Assembly (NCBI GenBank): GCA_965153455.1
Contig: OZ234494.1
Location: forward strand, 27,953,354 to 28,017,353
Origin: Sphagnum compactum
Lineage: Eukaryota; Bryophyta; Sphagnopsida; Sphagnales
Direction of reading: 5' to 3'
DNA: 64,000 nt
A program made the translations under genes and the position numbers. Positions 10,191-21,189 of the stretch are shown here, piece by piece. Every line of letters begins with the position of its first letter. Within the stretch, counting starts at the first letter, position 1. A model generated the notes under the pieces. That model had not been told where the DNA came from, ran no database searches, and saw only the letters and a program-made list of their open reading frames with translations.

Positions 10191-11055
10191 GGAGGAGGAG
10201 GAGGGGGGTAAAGCGAGGTAAAGTGGGGTAAAGGGGGTTAAAGTGCGGGAAAGCACGGTGAAGTGGGGTAAAGCGAGTTGAAGCAGGGTAAAGGGGGAGT
10301 TAAAGCGCGATAAAGCAGGATGAAGCGGGGTAAAGCAGGTAAAGGGAGGTAAAGCGGAGCGACGCAGGGTGAAACGACAGTTAAAGCGGGGTAAAGTGGG
10401 GTAAAGCACGGTGAAGCGAGGTAAAGTGAGGAGAAGGAGGGTAAAACAGGAGTTGAAGTGGGGTAAAGCGGCAATTAAAGTGGGGTAAAACGTTACGTAA
10501 CGGGGTAAAGCGGGAGTTAAAGCAGGATAAAGCGAAAGTTGAAGCGAGATAAAGCGGCAATTAAAGTGAAGTAAAGCGGAGTGACGCAGGGTAAAGCGGC
10601 AGTTAAAGCAGGGTAAAGGGAGGTAAAGCGCGGTGAAGCGGGATAAAACGGGGTGAAACAGGGTAAAGCGGGAGTTACAGCGGGATAAAGCGAGAGTTGA
10701 AACAGGGTAAAGCGACAATTAAAGCGGGGTAAAGCAGAGTGACGCGAGGTAAAGCGGCAGTTAAAGCGGGGTAAAGTGCGGTAAAGCATGGTGAAGCGAG
10801 GTAAGTGGGGTGAAGCGGGGTAAAGCGAAAGTTTAAGCGGGGTAAAACGGCAGGTAAAGCGCGGTAAAACGGGGTGAAATGGGATAAAATGAGAATTGAA
10901 ACAAGGTAAAACGGGTGTTGAAGTGGCGTAAAGCGGGGTGAAGCGGCAGTTAAAGCGAGGTCAAGTGCGATAAAGCACGGTGAAGCGAGGTAAAGTGGGA
11001 TGAAGCGAGGTAAAATGAAAGTTTAAGCGGGGTAAAGCGGCAGATAAAGCGCGTT
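10191..11055 (+). repeat. TAAAGCG minisatellite, array 1
   Basis: About 865 bp of ~10-11-bp units around GGGGTAAAGC with frequent variants (GCGATAAAG, GCAGTTAAAG, GGTGAAGC). The array is directly followed by TTTAGGG repeats and the telomere-headed element. A second array at 21.9-22.6 kb has the same neighbours in the same order. Pro/Leu/Tyr/Arg-rich minus-strand ORFs here are artefacts of the repeat. Confidence 0.95.
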
Positions 11056-11745
11056 AAAGGGTTTAGGGTTTTAGGGTTTAGGTTACATGGGTGTTCCCAC
11101 CAAAATTGGGTTTTTTTCTTTGGGTTTCAAGGTGACCTACCCCCCCATTTTCAAGGGTTCTGAAGCCAATGGTGCAATAAAATTCCTTTAATCTATCACC
11201 ATTTGAAAGATATGGGGGGTGTGAAATTTCAGGGGGGCCGGATAGATGAGGGCATAAAGGGTTAATTATGATACATGTTGAAAGTTTTGAAGTGACCTAG
11301 CCCCCCATTTTCAAGTGTTTTAAAGCTAGTGGTGAAGTTATTTTTGCTTAAAAGTGTCAGGTTTGCAAGATATATGACATTTGGGGTTTTTGTGTTTGAT
11401 GGGCATTTTGACCCCATTGCGGTTACATTTTAGATATTTGGAGATGACCTACCCCCCCATTTTCAAGTGTTCTGAAGCCAATGATGTAAAAAAATTCCTT
11501 TACACTATCACCATTTGGAAGATATGGGGGGGTTTGACTTTTCAGTCCCTGGTTGACTTTTCTTGGGCAGTCACAGAATTTGAATGTTTGGAGAGTGCAG
11601 TTCATAATGTTGTTTGGGGATACTAAAAACCCAAGAAAGTGCATAGCCAATGCCATTGTGGAGATGAAGATTGCACATCAAGTGTTTAGGGTTACTATGG
11701 AATCCACCTTAATTTTTTTTCCCAAAGTTATTGGGCTATGATTTA
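11056..11745 (-). mobile_element. Telomere-headed element, copy 2
   Basis: Starts with a few imperfect TTTAGGG repeats, then TTACATGGGTGTTCCCACC and the same body as copy 1, including the GACCTACCCCCC blocks. The conserved minus-strand ORF is at 11423-11656. The element ends near the start of the 29-bp array. Confidence 0.75.
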
Positions 11746-11759
11746 GTTTTGTAAAAAAT

Positions 11760-12160
11760 ATGTAGTTGTGTCAAGTTTTGCCAAATTTATGGAATTATGT
11801 GAAGTTTTGCTGAAAATATGGAATTATGTGAAGTTTTGTCGAAAATATGGAATTATGTGAAGTTTTGCCGAAAATATAGAATTATATGAAGTTTTGCCAA
11901 AAATATGGAATTATGTGAAATTTTTGCCAGAAATATGGAATTATATGAAGTTTTGCCAAAAATATAAAGTTATGTCTTAGTTTTGTCAAATTTATGGAGT
12001 TATGCCAAGTTTTTGCCCAAAATATGGAAATATGTGAAGTTTTGCCAAAAATATGGAAATATGTGAAGTTTTGCCAAAAGTATGGAATTATATGAAGTTT
12101 TGCCAAAAATATAAAGTTATGTGTTATTTTTGCCAAATTTATGGAATTATGCCTAAACCT
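11760..12160 (+). repeat. Tandem array, ~29-bp AT-rich unit
   Basis: About 13 units of a TATGGAATTATGTGAAG plus TTTTGCCAAAAA pattern, with small length changes in the T run. The minus-strand ORF at 11882-12214 is a translation of this array. Confidence 0.9.
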
Positions 12161-12210
12161 AGTTAGAAATGTAACACCGATTTTTATACAAAAAGCAATT
12201 TTTATTTCAT

Positions 12211-12417
12211 TCATTCAACACAACGTACATGTTCTCTCCAATCAGCCCCATATAGGCCAATATAGTGACGAGCACCACCTACACGGTCTTCATAAATGCC
12301 CTTCATGGGCAAATATCCACCACCATTAGGCTTCATCAACATCAAGCCTGGAATAGTACGGTCCTTAACTCTATGAAACAAAATCCACTCTGCATGGTCT
12401 AAAAAGTCCCGAATCAA
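12211..12417 (-). CDS. Unknown 68-codon ORF
   Basis: The ORF is protein-like (GLMLMKPNGGGYLPMKGIYE and ARHYIGLYGADW). It sits between the 29-bp array and the hairpin-headed repeat at 12427. I do not recognise it. A captured exon or a fragment of a mobile-element protein is possible. Confidence 0.3.
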   Translation of the reverse strand: MIRDFLDHAEWILFHRVKDRTIPGLMLMKPNGGGYLPMKGIYEDRVGGARHYIGLYGADWREHVRCVE

Positions 12418-12426
12418 TGGTCGAAC

Positions 12427-12900
12427 CTATCTTAGTAATCAGAGCATTACGATCGTAATGCCGGGGGCGGCGGGCGGTTTGACCGAAGAAAATACACAGG
12501 AGTGCCGGGCGATTTTCGCGCAGTGCCGGGCGGTTTTTGTTGACTTTTTTTCACTTTTAGTTACGTTTAGTTACTTTTTTTACTGGTCGTAAGTTTTGTA
12601 AATGACTTTTTACTGCTAAAAGGGGTAAGTTAAGTTACTTTTTGTTACTTTTTTTACTGCTCGTAAGTTTTAGGAATTACTTTTTACTGTGGAGAAGCCC
12701 AGGGTTTATATTGGGTTGATTGTGCGAGGGGGGGGGGTTTTAGGGGTGCACCTTGATGCATTTTTTTTATTTTTTTTTTTACTGTTGAGGGGGAGGGGGG
12801 AAATGGGTACATTTTTTCGCCTAGATATATGGGTTTAGGGTGGAAGGAGGACGGGGAAATGGGTACATTTAGGGTCCCTTTTTAAGATATATATTTGTTG
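12427..12900 (+). mobile_element. Hairpin-headed repeat family, copy 2
   Basis: Begins CCTATCTTAGTAATC, then a perfect 18-bp palindrome GCATTACGATCGTAATGC (12443-12460), a GC-rich GGCGGGCGGTTTGACC segment and a T-rich body with repeated TTACTTTTT words. It passes into the G-rich family (GGTGCACCTTGATGC, ACTGTTGAGGGGGAGG). The head could derive from a tRNA (D-arm-like AGTAATCAGAGC, anticodon-like stem). Internal T runs would stop RNA polymerase III, which argues against a simple SINE. Confidence 0.6.
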
Positions 12901-13880
12901 TGTTTGGATGGATGACGGGACAGATGACAAGATGGATAACGTGACGGACGGATGGATGGAAAGCTTCATTTCGTGCACGACGTCCTTTACTATATAAGAA
13001 TATAAGATCCCCATTTCTTTATCTTTTTTTTGTTTGGGTCTTTTTTTCTTTGTGTTTTATGCATTCCTTGTCTTTCTCTTTTTTCAATTTTTTTTTCAAA
13101 AAGGTTTTCTAAATAATAATTAGAAAGTGAGATTTCATTTCCACAAAACGAAAAAGATTACTAATATTTTTTCTAATAATTCTTTCTTTCCCCCCCCCTT
13201 TTTATTTTATTTTTTCAGTTTCTCAGGCTATTTTGTTTTATTTTCGAATAGCCTTGTTCTTCAGCAATAACCAGAAAACGAGAAATAATTTCTGAAGTGT
13301 AAGTGTTTTTCGATCATTGTTTTTATCTCTCCGCAAATTTGAACGCAGGCTTGCAGGGTTCATGCCCGCCGCAACGATGACAGCACACGATAAGAAGGCC
13401 GAGAAGACGACCTGAAGCAGCCAGGGTTCCGGCTGTACTAAGCCAGGGGTTCAACGAGAACAAAGAGGATAAGAAAGGAAAAACAAAACTCGGTCGATCC
13501 AACTGCGGGTAAAGAGCCCAAGGAACTCGTGCACGATTTCGGTAGTGGGCTACTTCTTCTTCGGTGTTATGCGAGCCCAAGAGTTCACCCACCGGACTGC
13601 CCAAACAAACATCAACGGAGATAAGCAACGAGAAGTAGTTCGAGTCAATGCCAGTCACATTCAGTTCGCGAGGAATGACTCGGGGTCATCGGTTTGATCC
13701 TCTCTCCATCAGATTCAGCCAAGTTTCACAGATTATCCCCATGATTTTAAGTTTCTCGCACGCAACCTTCATTCATTTTAGACACGACCACATGTTTGTT
13801 TCTTCGACGAATCATGTTGCACTCGATTGATCACCGTCGCGCAATGCAGATTGTAGCTGTCTACTAACAAGATGTACTGT
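12901..13880. other. Mixed spacer; no supported gene
   Basis: 12905-12965 is a GGATGGATGACGG simple-repeat tract with an AT-rich TATATAAGAATATAAG stretch after it. It resembles, in reverse, the simple-repeat heads at 38.9, 39.6 and 40.8 kb. 13000-13320 is T-rich. An ORF at 13323-13658 (minus) has a Cys/His cluster near its end (CCHRCGGHEPC) but no complete known finger. I do not call a gene. Confidence 0.4.
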
Positions 13881-14310
13881 ATTAGGGTTTAAACAACACA
13901 ATTGCAAATAGGATGTTCCACAGTAAGTCTATGTCGTATTCACTGCGGAACTTATTGCGTCGTAAATGTGTTATGGGCACATCACAGCAAAAGCATTCGT
14001 AAATTGCCCAGGGCGCACCGTGGGTTGCAAGACATATGATATCGCAACAACATGTTTATAAACTTTGTGTCCGTATCCCAGGTTTAACAAACGATAATCA
14101 ATACCCAAGGTTACTTCATCCATAAACAGTGCTATCTATCGGAGAACGTTTCCACCAACCCAATTCACAAGGCGCACCCTAAAACCTGGTCGAACAGAAG
14201 CACGACTCCTGTTATGGAATTATAAAACTTCATGCAAGCAACGTCCTGCACCTAGAGCCTCCCCGACGATTTAGAACACCTTGGTTCAAACCTCCGCCGC
14301 AATTCCCCAT
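13880..14310 (+). repeat. Dispersed repeat D, diverged copy
   Basis: Matches 26640-27045 throughout (AACAACACAATTGCAAAT, then a CCAACCCAATTCACAAGGCG-like block, ending CCTTGGTTCAAACCT). It is the most diverged and the most G+C-rich copy. The protein-like frame seen in the other copies (NDNQYWTILIN) is destroyed here. Confidence 0.8.
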
Positions 14311-14885
14311 GAGCACAAGCCACATGGTTCACGCACCAACTACCACTTCGTCCAAAATCGAAATTTGGTCTAACTCACAAAATTTCAACATCTGCGTAAA
14401 ACATTGCACAATAAAAAAGAACATTGCATTTCTTCTGCAGCAAGCTCCAGATATCTGAGGAACATGTGAAGAAACATGCCGACGAAGTTCCAAAACATCG
14501 ATCCGATGGCTACTTTGTCTACTCGGACAAATATCCTATCTTAGTAATCAAGACTTTCGCTCTCGATATCGATACCGTTGCCTGTAAGAACTCAGCATCG
14601 TCCCAAGTATAGGATTTCTGATTTATCCCAGGTTTACTACCAGATCCACCGACTTTGCCAGCTTACGAGCTTCATCACGAATCAATCATTCGACAAAATT
14701 TGTTCAGAAGGAACTAGTCAGCATAGAATACGTCACTCGTTCGTTAGTCATTTAGACCGGCCGACCATCAATTGGTGAAAATATTGCGTGTGAGTCACAA
14801 GGAGCAAACCTTCCTAAGGGGGTGCAAGGAAGGAGAATGAATCGAACGCCGAACGATCGCCATAGACGGTACACGGGTGGCAACT
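14311..14885. other. No supported gene; one boundary motif
   Basis: A CCTATCTTAGTAATC motif occurs at about 14538-14552. The same motif marks repeat edges at 3354-3368, 12427 and 16440. The ORF at 14424-14612 is unassigned. Confidence 0.4.
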
Positions 14886-15341
14886 CTATTGCAATTCATT
14901 GAAACCATGGGAGGCCCCGGAATTGACCCACGAGAAAGTGTTTCCAAGTCCTATACATACGACGAGGCAAGAAGCGTTGCATTCGACTGGTCTAGAGCAA
15001 ATCTGGTTTGGAAGTTTTTCAAGCCAGATTTGCTCTTCAGAATGTGAGGATATCCAGTTTTGCAACCGACCAACATAGCTGCCACAAGAATGAATGAGGT
15101 CAACATCAGCGGATGCTTGTGCATGAAACAGCCCAGAATGGATGCCCAAATGCGTCACCGTAGCTCCTATAAGCACAGTGGTTGGTGCTGTGCAGACCAC
15201 GAGGGCTTCCTCATAGCGAAGCTCGGAGCCACGGGAAAACTCAAAGATGAAGGTGTGGTCCATGCGAGCACGTTTCCGCATGTACAGGTTCCATCCATAC
15301 ATGTACATATGGATAAGCACCAGCACCACCGAACTGTGCAC
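14886..15341 (-). pseudogene. PHO1-family (SPX-EXS) exporter, EXS-region exon fragment
   Basis: Codons ~10-60 read HMYMYGWNLYMRKRARMDHT, then FIFEFSRGSELRYEEALVVC and a hydrophobic TTVLIGATVTHL stretch. This is the membrane segment near the start of the EXS region of plant PHO1 phosphate exporters: an LHMYLYG-type motif, a basic R-x-R-x-N-type turn, FIFEF, then a helix. Full proteins have ~700-850 residues with an N-terminal SPX domain; only this exon is visible. After HLGIHSG the similarity ends and no clean GT donor is seen. Two pieces of the upstream SPX-EXS linker lie at 15772-16101 and 18446-18766 on the same strand, in the order expected for one gene. I interpret the set as remnants of one PHO1-like gene broken by repeats. 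Confidence 0.7.
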
Positions 15342-15706
15342 CCATCAGACCATGCACGCCAGAGGAGAGGAACGTTCGGACTATCTATCAGCATCCACCT
15401 TCGAAAGGAAAGCTACAAATTGCCCTCCTAAACAAAACATTTGGTGATTGTCTCTGAGTGAATTGGTCGCTCGAAAGGATAAACGCGAATAAGGCAATAA
15501 GATAGTGCCTCAAAGTTAAGAAAATGGTCCGCAAATAAGTCAAATATTTCATCTTTCTGTAATCCCCATCTAGTTGTAGTCTGCCGCCAAATTAAATGCT
15601 AAGATCAGTGTCGATGAACGCCCTGTGAAAAACCCTACACAAGAGCAAGATGCAACCTGAATTTAAGACTCACAATTGTACACCAAAAATCTATGGGTTT
15701 GTCTAT

Positions 15707-16440
15707 GAGCTTCAAATTTCATGAAGTAATACGACCGCAGCACAACATTGGAGGCTCTGATGCTTCTCGCCTTATGAATGTATCAACCCCTTTTGCACTG
15801 ACAGCAACAATTTATGCACTAGGATTTGGCTCTTTAAGTGAAAGGGATGCCTCCATACAAAACCACTAAAAATGCAAACCCATGTTCGATGATGGTAATC
15901 ATTTTTCGCCCATACCCGGTCAGACTGTGAGGGGTTGTTTGGCGAATTGGTCTCGGTGCTGCCATGGCCTGTTGTTGAGTACCCGACGTGAAACGCTCTG
16001 CAAATGTGACCTCTGCCGTCCCCATAAGTTGACTTATCCGCCATGTCCATGCACAATTGGGTACTTTCAGAAATCCACATTTTTTCTAGTTCATACATCA
16101 TACAGGTTTCAAATCTTCTTCCTGGCCGTTGACCAATTGAGACCAGTCCTTCTATCAGCTGTCTCGGTAGTTGCAGAATTGACCTTGCAGATCAGGAACA
16201 AGGGTCGTCAACCTTCTCAGAGGAATTGATGTAAGCACAATCCACGTGATGCACATAGCTCAGAGCTATAAACGAACCCAACGACCTGCACCAACCCCCA
16301 GCAACTGTTGTACGAAAAGAGCACCCGACCACTCCAAAGTAGTCAAAACACTCACTCATAACTGAGAAACAAATCTCGTTGCAACTATTGTGAACAAAAA
16401 GTCCTGAAAAACACATCATCCATTCCGAGAAACCCGTCCT
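15707..16440 (-). repeat. Duplicated PHO1-containing block, copy 1
   Basis: About 734 bp from GAGCTTCAAATTT to GTCCTCC matches 18363-19104 in the same orientation with a few percent mismatches and small indels. The block contains the PHO1 linker exon and flanking intron-like sequence. It ends exactly where a CCTATCTTAGTAATC motif begins (16440). Confidence 0.85.
15772..16101 (-). pseudogene. PHO1-like linker exon, frameshifted copy
   Basis: Two minus-strand frames together carry the exon that is open in the partner copy at 18446-18766. One holds YELEKMWISESTQLCMDMAD; the other (15834-16025) holds EVTFAERFTSGTQQQAMAA. The switch shows a small indel. The motif corresponds to the LM-x-KVE-x-TF-x-x-x-F segment before the first EXS membrane helix of PHO1 proteins. 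A hydrophobic HGFAFLVVLYGGIPF follows. Confidence 0.55.
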
Positions 16441-16456
16441 CCTATCTTAGTAATCG

Positions 16457-17600
16457 GATAAGTTATTAAATGGTTATTTTAAAAAATGAGTGGGAAATAG
16501 TTATTAGGATAAGAAGTAATCATTAAGGAAAGAGGTTAGGTTTAGGGTTAGGCTTGAGAATGAGATAGTTATATTTGTAAATGTCTTTGGAATTGTTCAA
16601 GCATAACCACACAATGGGTCATGCAAAATCAATTGGCATATTTGGCTTAAACTTGGTGGGGATGATAGCCATTTTTTCCTACATCTTCCCACTATTTTGG
16701 CTACAAACAAAAAATGCCTAGAAAGGAAAACTGAAGTTTCGGCTACTCCTTATTGTTATCTGAGAGCGAGAGGGAGGGGATAAGATAGTGTGTAAGATAG
16801 TAAGATGATGCGAAAACCTTAAACCCTAGTGTTACTGTATTGTAAGTGCGCACGATTAATCGCGTTGCCTGCCTTGGCTGGTGAAGGGCGCCTGCACAAA
16901 AAGTCGGATCTAATGTGATCTCACTGCTACCGAGAAGGTTGGCCCATCACGATGATCGGTCCACGTGGTTTGAGTTTTACGGGCGGGGTTGTGAAATAGT
17001 ACAAAACTAAACTTGGATGGGGAAAAAAGATCCGTCAGGTCATCTCCAGGGTGGTGAACAAAGGCCCAAAGATGGGATGACTTCAGGGAAAATTCCAACG
17101 TTTCGTCGGGCTTCGGTTTAAGGTTTGGGTGGCGCGAGCCTCCTCGACGGCTCCCTCGGGGGAGCCTCATAAAGGAGCCCAGGGCTCTTCCACAAAAGGG
17201 GACAGTTTTAATTCATTTCAAATATATATTTATATTCCGAGTTTTTGCAAATTTCCCTGGTAGAAACAACTTACATATCAGTGAGGACCTACTACCAAAA
17301 AATGGTCCTTAAAATCAAGAGCAAATTCAATGAATTCCTGAATATTTTGCTAGCATGACCTGAAATGCAAAGCATATCCTTTTGCATGTAGAATAAATGT
17401 TGGAGGTCCATGTGTATTAAAACCTACCTTAAAAGTATCACATAAATGAAAGCTCACCTTAAAATTATTCATCCATCTAAATATCTCTCTCTCACTACTG
17501 ACGTTGACAATGTATCATTGATTAGACGCAAACTCAATTGACAATCACCATTAAAGAGGGAACTCCTAACATGAACACGTCCAGCAAAGGTAGTACATGG
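16457..17600 (+). repeat. Dispersed repeat E, copy 1 (partner 47974-49110)
   Basis: From GATAAGTTATTAAATGG to AACATGAACACGTCCAG, ~1.14 kb is almost identical to 47974-49110 in direct orientation, with only scattered substitutions. The high identity means recent movement or duplication. No transposase-like ORF and no obvious terminal inverted repeats. Minus-strand ORF 16910-17170 is open here and interrupted in the other copy. Confidence 0.95.
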
Positions 17601-18362
17601 ATTTCCTGAAGCTTAGCAAGAAACTGAACCCTGAATACTTAGGCATATGAGCATTGCAGTAGTAGCATAATCCGCTTGTATCAACAACATCTTCCCTTTT
17701 CTCCATCCACTTGCAAAATGTGGTTCTACTATACACTACTGCATTACCAAAGCTTGTTAGGCATCATCAAGAACTTGAAGTGAAACCAGAATCGCCAGAA
17801 TCACCATGAAACAACATTGCATACGTCATGTTCTCCTAGTCAGCAGAAAAGACCTCCAAAAACTCTCTCAACTCAACTCAAGCTGCAGCTTGCCTCATGA
17901 GCACAATTGCTTCTTCTGACACAATTGCAAATCTCCAGATGCTAAGCAAGAAATCAATTTCAACTCATCCATTACTACAATCGGCAATCCTACACACATA
18001 CATAGCTATAGAGTTTCAAGAATTCCATTAGAAAAAAAGTGCAGTCATGTATGTATGTAAAACATAGATGTTGTGTGCAGTAAAACACTTGCTGCCTCAT
18101 TTATTTCCTGATCAAAATCTGGATTGTCTCTAATAGTAGATGGTTATTAGGTCATTCAGATGCTCTGCCCCCAGATCTTCATTGCAAAAAACTCATGCAT
18201 CATCGCAACAGAAACACAGTGAACACCCTCCAAATGCCCTAAACTTCACACCAAGCAAACCTGCCAGAAAAACCACCAAACCGCTGAAAGAAACTACAAG
18301 GATCCATTCCGACAGTCCTGATCCCCAATCTACGGAACCGGAAATCTACGGATGATCTCAAC
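17601..18362. other. Spacer, no supported gene
   Basis: A+C-rich sequence with no recognisable exon. The ORF 18140-18355 (plus) is Pro/Lys/Ser/Thr-rich and unassigned. Confidence 0.4.
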
Positions 18363-19104
18363 GAGCTTCAAATTTTCCGTAAGTAATACAACCACAGCAC
18401 AACATGGGAGGCTCCGACGCTTCTTGCCTCACGAACGTATCAACCTTATGAATGCACCGACAGCAACAATTTATGCACTTGGATTTGGCTCTTTAAGGTG
18501 AAAGGGATGCCTCCATACAAAACCACTAAAAATGTGAACCCGTGTTCGACAACGGTAATGATTTTTATCATACCCGGTAAATACGTCAGACGGTGAGGGG
18601 CTGTTCGGTGAATGGGTCTCAGTGCTGCCACGGCCTGCTGCTGATTACCTGACGTGAAACGCTCTGCGAATGTGACCTCCACCTTCCCCATAAGTTGACT
18701 TATCTGCCATATCCAAGCAAATCGTACACTTTCAGAAGTCCACATTTTTTCCAGTTCATATATCATACAGGTTTCAAATGTTCTTCCTAGCTGTCGACCA
18801 ATTCAGACCAGTCCTTCTATCAGCCGTCTCAATAGTTGCAGAATTGACCTTGCAGATCAGGAACAAGAGTCGTCAACCTTCTCGGAGGAATTGATGTCAG
18901 CACGATCCACATGATGCATATAGCTTTGAGCTATAAACAAACCGGTGACCTGCACCAACCCCCGGCAACTGTCGTATGAAAAGAGCACCCGACCACTCCA
19001 AAGTAGTCGAAACACTCGTAACCGAGAAACAAATCTCATTGCAACTATTGTGAGCAAAAGTTGTGAAAAACGCATCGTCCATTCGGAGAAACTCATCCTC
19101 CCAG
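18363..19104 (-). repeat. Duplicated PHO1-containing block, copy 2
   Basis: Partner of 15707-16440 in the same orientation, ~2.65 kb away. Identity ends at CATCCTCCCAGG, after which the sequence continues into unique ORF-containing DNA (to about 19320). Copy 2 is therefore more likely the source than copy 1, which ends at a repeat-boundary motif. Confidence 0.85.
18446..18766 (-). pseudogene. PHO1-like SPX-EXS linker exon, open copy
   Basis: A single frame reads SESVRFAWIWQISQLMGKVE, then VTFAERFTSGNQQQAVAALR and PIHRTAPHRLTYLPG. In PHO1 proteins the corresponding segment is S-S-D-x-V-x-x-LM-x-KVE-x-x-F, a basic/Asn patch, a LRP motif and H-x-x-TF before the first membrane helix. Length and order fit one exon. 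This assignment is from memory of the family and weaker than the EXS fragment at 14886-15341. Not a functional gene as it stands, because I find neither SPX domain nor C-terminal EXS exons. Confidence 0.55.
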
Positions 19105-20340
19105 GCTTGCAGCACAAGAAGAAAACTCCGAGAAAGACGAGCCGTCGGCTAAAACGTAGACACTGTGCATGCTCCGAATACTCAAAATCTATCTCTGTTT
19201 GTGTTGCCAAAGCAAGGTGTCCAGAACTTCGGTCTAAGTTGGAGGAGGATAAACGGTGACTTTCCGAAACTGTTGTGCTTTGAATAGGATCATGATATCC
19301 GAGATAGGAGATCAACAAGGCCGGAAGAAGTCAAACAACCCTCTCATATTGCTGTAATATTTTTGCAACAGCAGCCATGTTCAAGGAGCTGCCACAATAT
19401 CCCCGCAAGGATTGTCAGGGTTCCGGTCTCGGTTCATTCACAAGGGAGATGCACGTTACGATGGCAGGATGAGCGATCTCCTAGAAAGAGTGTAAGCAGG
19501 AGAGAAACAAGGAGTTAACAGCCAGTCGAGATGCATGCCTCCAGACACACGCAACAATCAAGCGAAGTAAATTTGATTGCAGCAACAACTCGAAGCGACA
19601 AGGGCCCAAAGAGTAGATGGCAACATATCAGGTCAGCATAAAAACAAAGATAGGACAAAGAAAACACGTGAACATCCGCCGGACAGGTCAGAGCACGGAA
19701 GAACTGTGAAATAGAAGAAGAAAATGACAAGTGGCTACAAATAGGAAGAGAAAAGATGAGAGTACCCAAGGCCAGAGTCTCGAGCACTTTGAGCCTCAAA
19801 GGTAGAAAATGTATGAAACCTGGAGCTCTTCAGCATACCAAGCCCTCGGTAGAAGTCGAGGAATGCCACCCGCAGCACGTCTGCAGCACTTGGAACCTTC
19901 TTTGGGCCGAAGGCAACGTCTTCTCGTCCTATACAGTCGGTCATCAATCTTTTTGACCGACAAAACACATCCTCCCATAGCATCTCCGAGATTGCTGAGA
20001 TCATTGCCACAGGGGCAGACCGAGGTATGCTCCATCTAATTGGGGATCCATACATAGAAGCTCTTGTGAGCGAGGAGAGTCCCTGCAGCAACTTCCGAAG
20101 GAATCAAACCTGCATGGGATCCAAAAGCAAGCTCCCAGGAATCCACGGTTCTTCTCCTCCACGGCACACCGGTTACAGATGTTGCTGCAAGGGTGGCCTT
20201 CGCTATTGAATCAATCGGCTCATCATTCCTATCAAGGTAACCTGACTGTGGCACGCTTGCACAGGAGTTCCCTGCATCGGTACAATATGAGACACGATGT
20301 CAAAGTATGCTGGATTTATGAGGAGAATGTCTTAAAAGCT
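19105..20340 (-). other. Unassigned minus-strand ORFs
   Basis: ORFs at 19735-20091 and 20036-20254 have protein-like composition (SIAKATLAATSVTGVPWRRR; SHAGLIPSEVAAGTLLAHKS) and could be exons of one unknown minus-strand gene. 18857-19318 is hydrophobic and also unassigned. No family is recognised and the frames overlap, so I give no gene model. Confidence 0.35.
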
Positions 20341-20355
20341 TATATGTGGCGTGCA

Positions 20356-21189
20356 ATTTCCAGATCAGGGTGCGGTACCCAAAGAAGTTGTGGTCCGACA
20401 TCCTGGTAAAATTAATTTCGATGCTACCAATTCATTCAGAACGTTGCATCATCAGGCACCGAAGCACTCCCGTGCAACGTGAAAAGGGAGAGAGCATTCA
20501 CCACAATCATCGAGTACCACACTTCAGCCTGCAACCGTAGATTCTCAAGCACCCGGTCCAGGCTCCGTAGCACCCACGGAGTTCGCCGTACGATCACCTC
20601 TACACGTGGAACCAACATCAGGAGCAGCCTAGAAAAAATTAGACTCACGGTATCCTTCCAGATACATCGCGAAACCTCGGACCGCACAAAGACACGCAAA
20701 AATGTACTCCTTCACAGGGACATTCGCAGCGGAGGGACCGCAAACCTCTCGTGCATCACACCAACAGAGCCCAAAAGAAAAAACCGGCGAGCACTTTATC
20801 AACGCCCTCCTTCTACACGAAGCTCTTAAACAGGATCTACATCTCTCCATATTATCAACCCAGGATCGCTCAGATATTGCATGCCGGCGATGGTTTGCAG
20901 GTTTCGGGAATCTGGCAGTCCGATGCATCAAAAGTATAACGCCAAGTCTACTGACGCGCGACAAAATTATGTACGAGAATGGGCATCTGCGACCATCGAC
21001 GGTTGCAATCCGGTCACGCATTCTACGGATGGTGGAATTCACGTCCACAACCGATGGACGTTCGAATAAAGATCAGAGGCTCTGAAGACTTAATATTGGA
21101 TCCGAATTTATTCTCTTCGTGATGTAGCAGCCTGTTAGCATCCGACACCTCCTAATGGTCTTCAGAATATTGTTAATGTTGCCAAAGTG
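20356..21189 (+). repeat. Dispersed repeat B, full copy 2
   Basis: ~834 bp nearly identical to 8067-8892. Sequence identity begins at TTCCAGATCAGGGTGC and ends at AATGTTGCCAAAGTG; flanks differ completely on both sides, so these are the element's true edges to within a few bases. Confidence 0.9.

Noticed and set aside
10191-10789. Long minus-strand ORFs of Pro/Leu/Arg/Tyr-rich protein (up to 274 codons)
   Set aside because: They are translations of the TAAAGCG minisatellite; the frame is open because the repeat lacks stops on that strand.
11882-12214. Repetitive HNFIFLAKLHIIPYFWQ protein
   Set aside because: Translation of the 29-bp tandem array.
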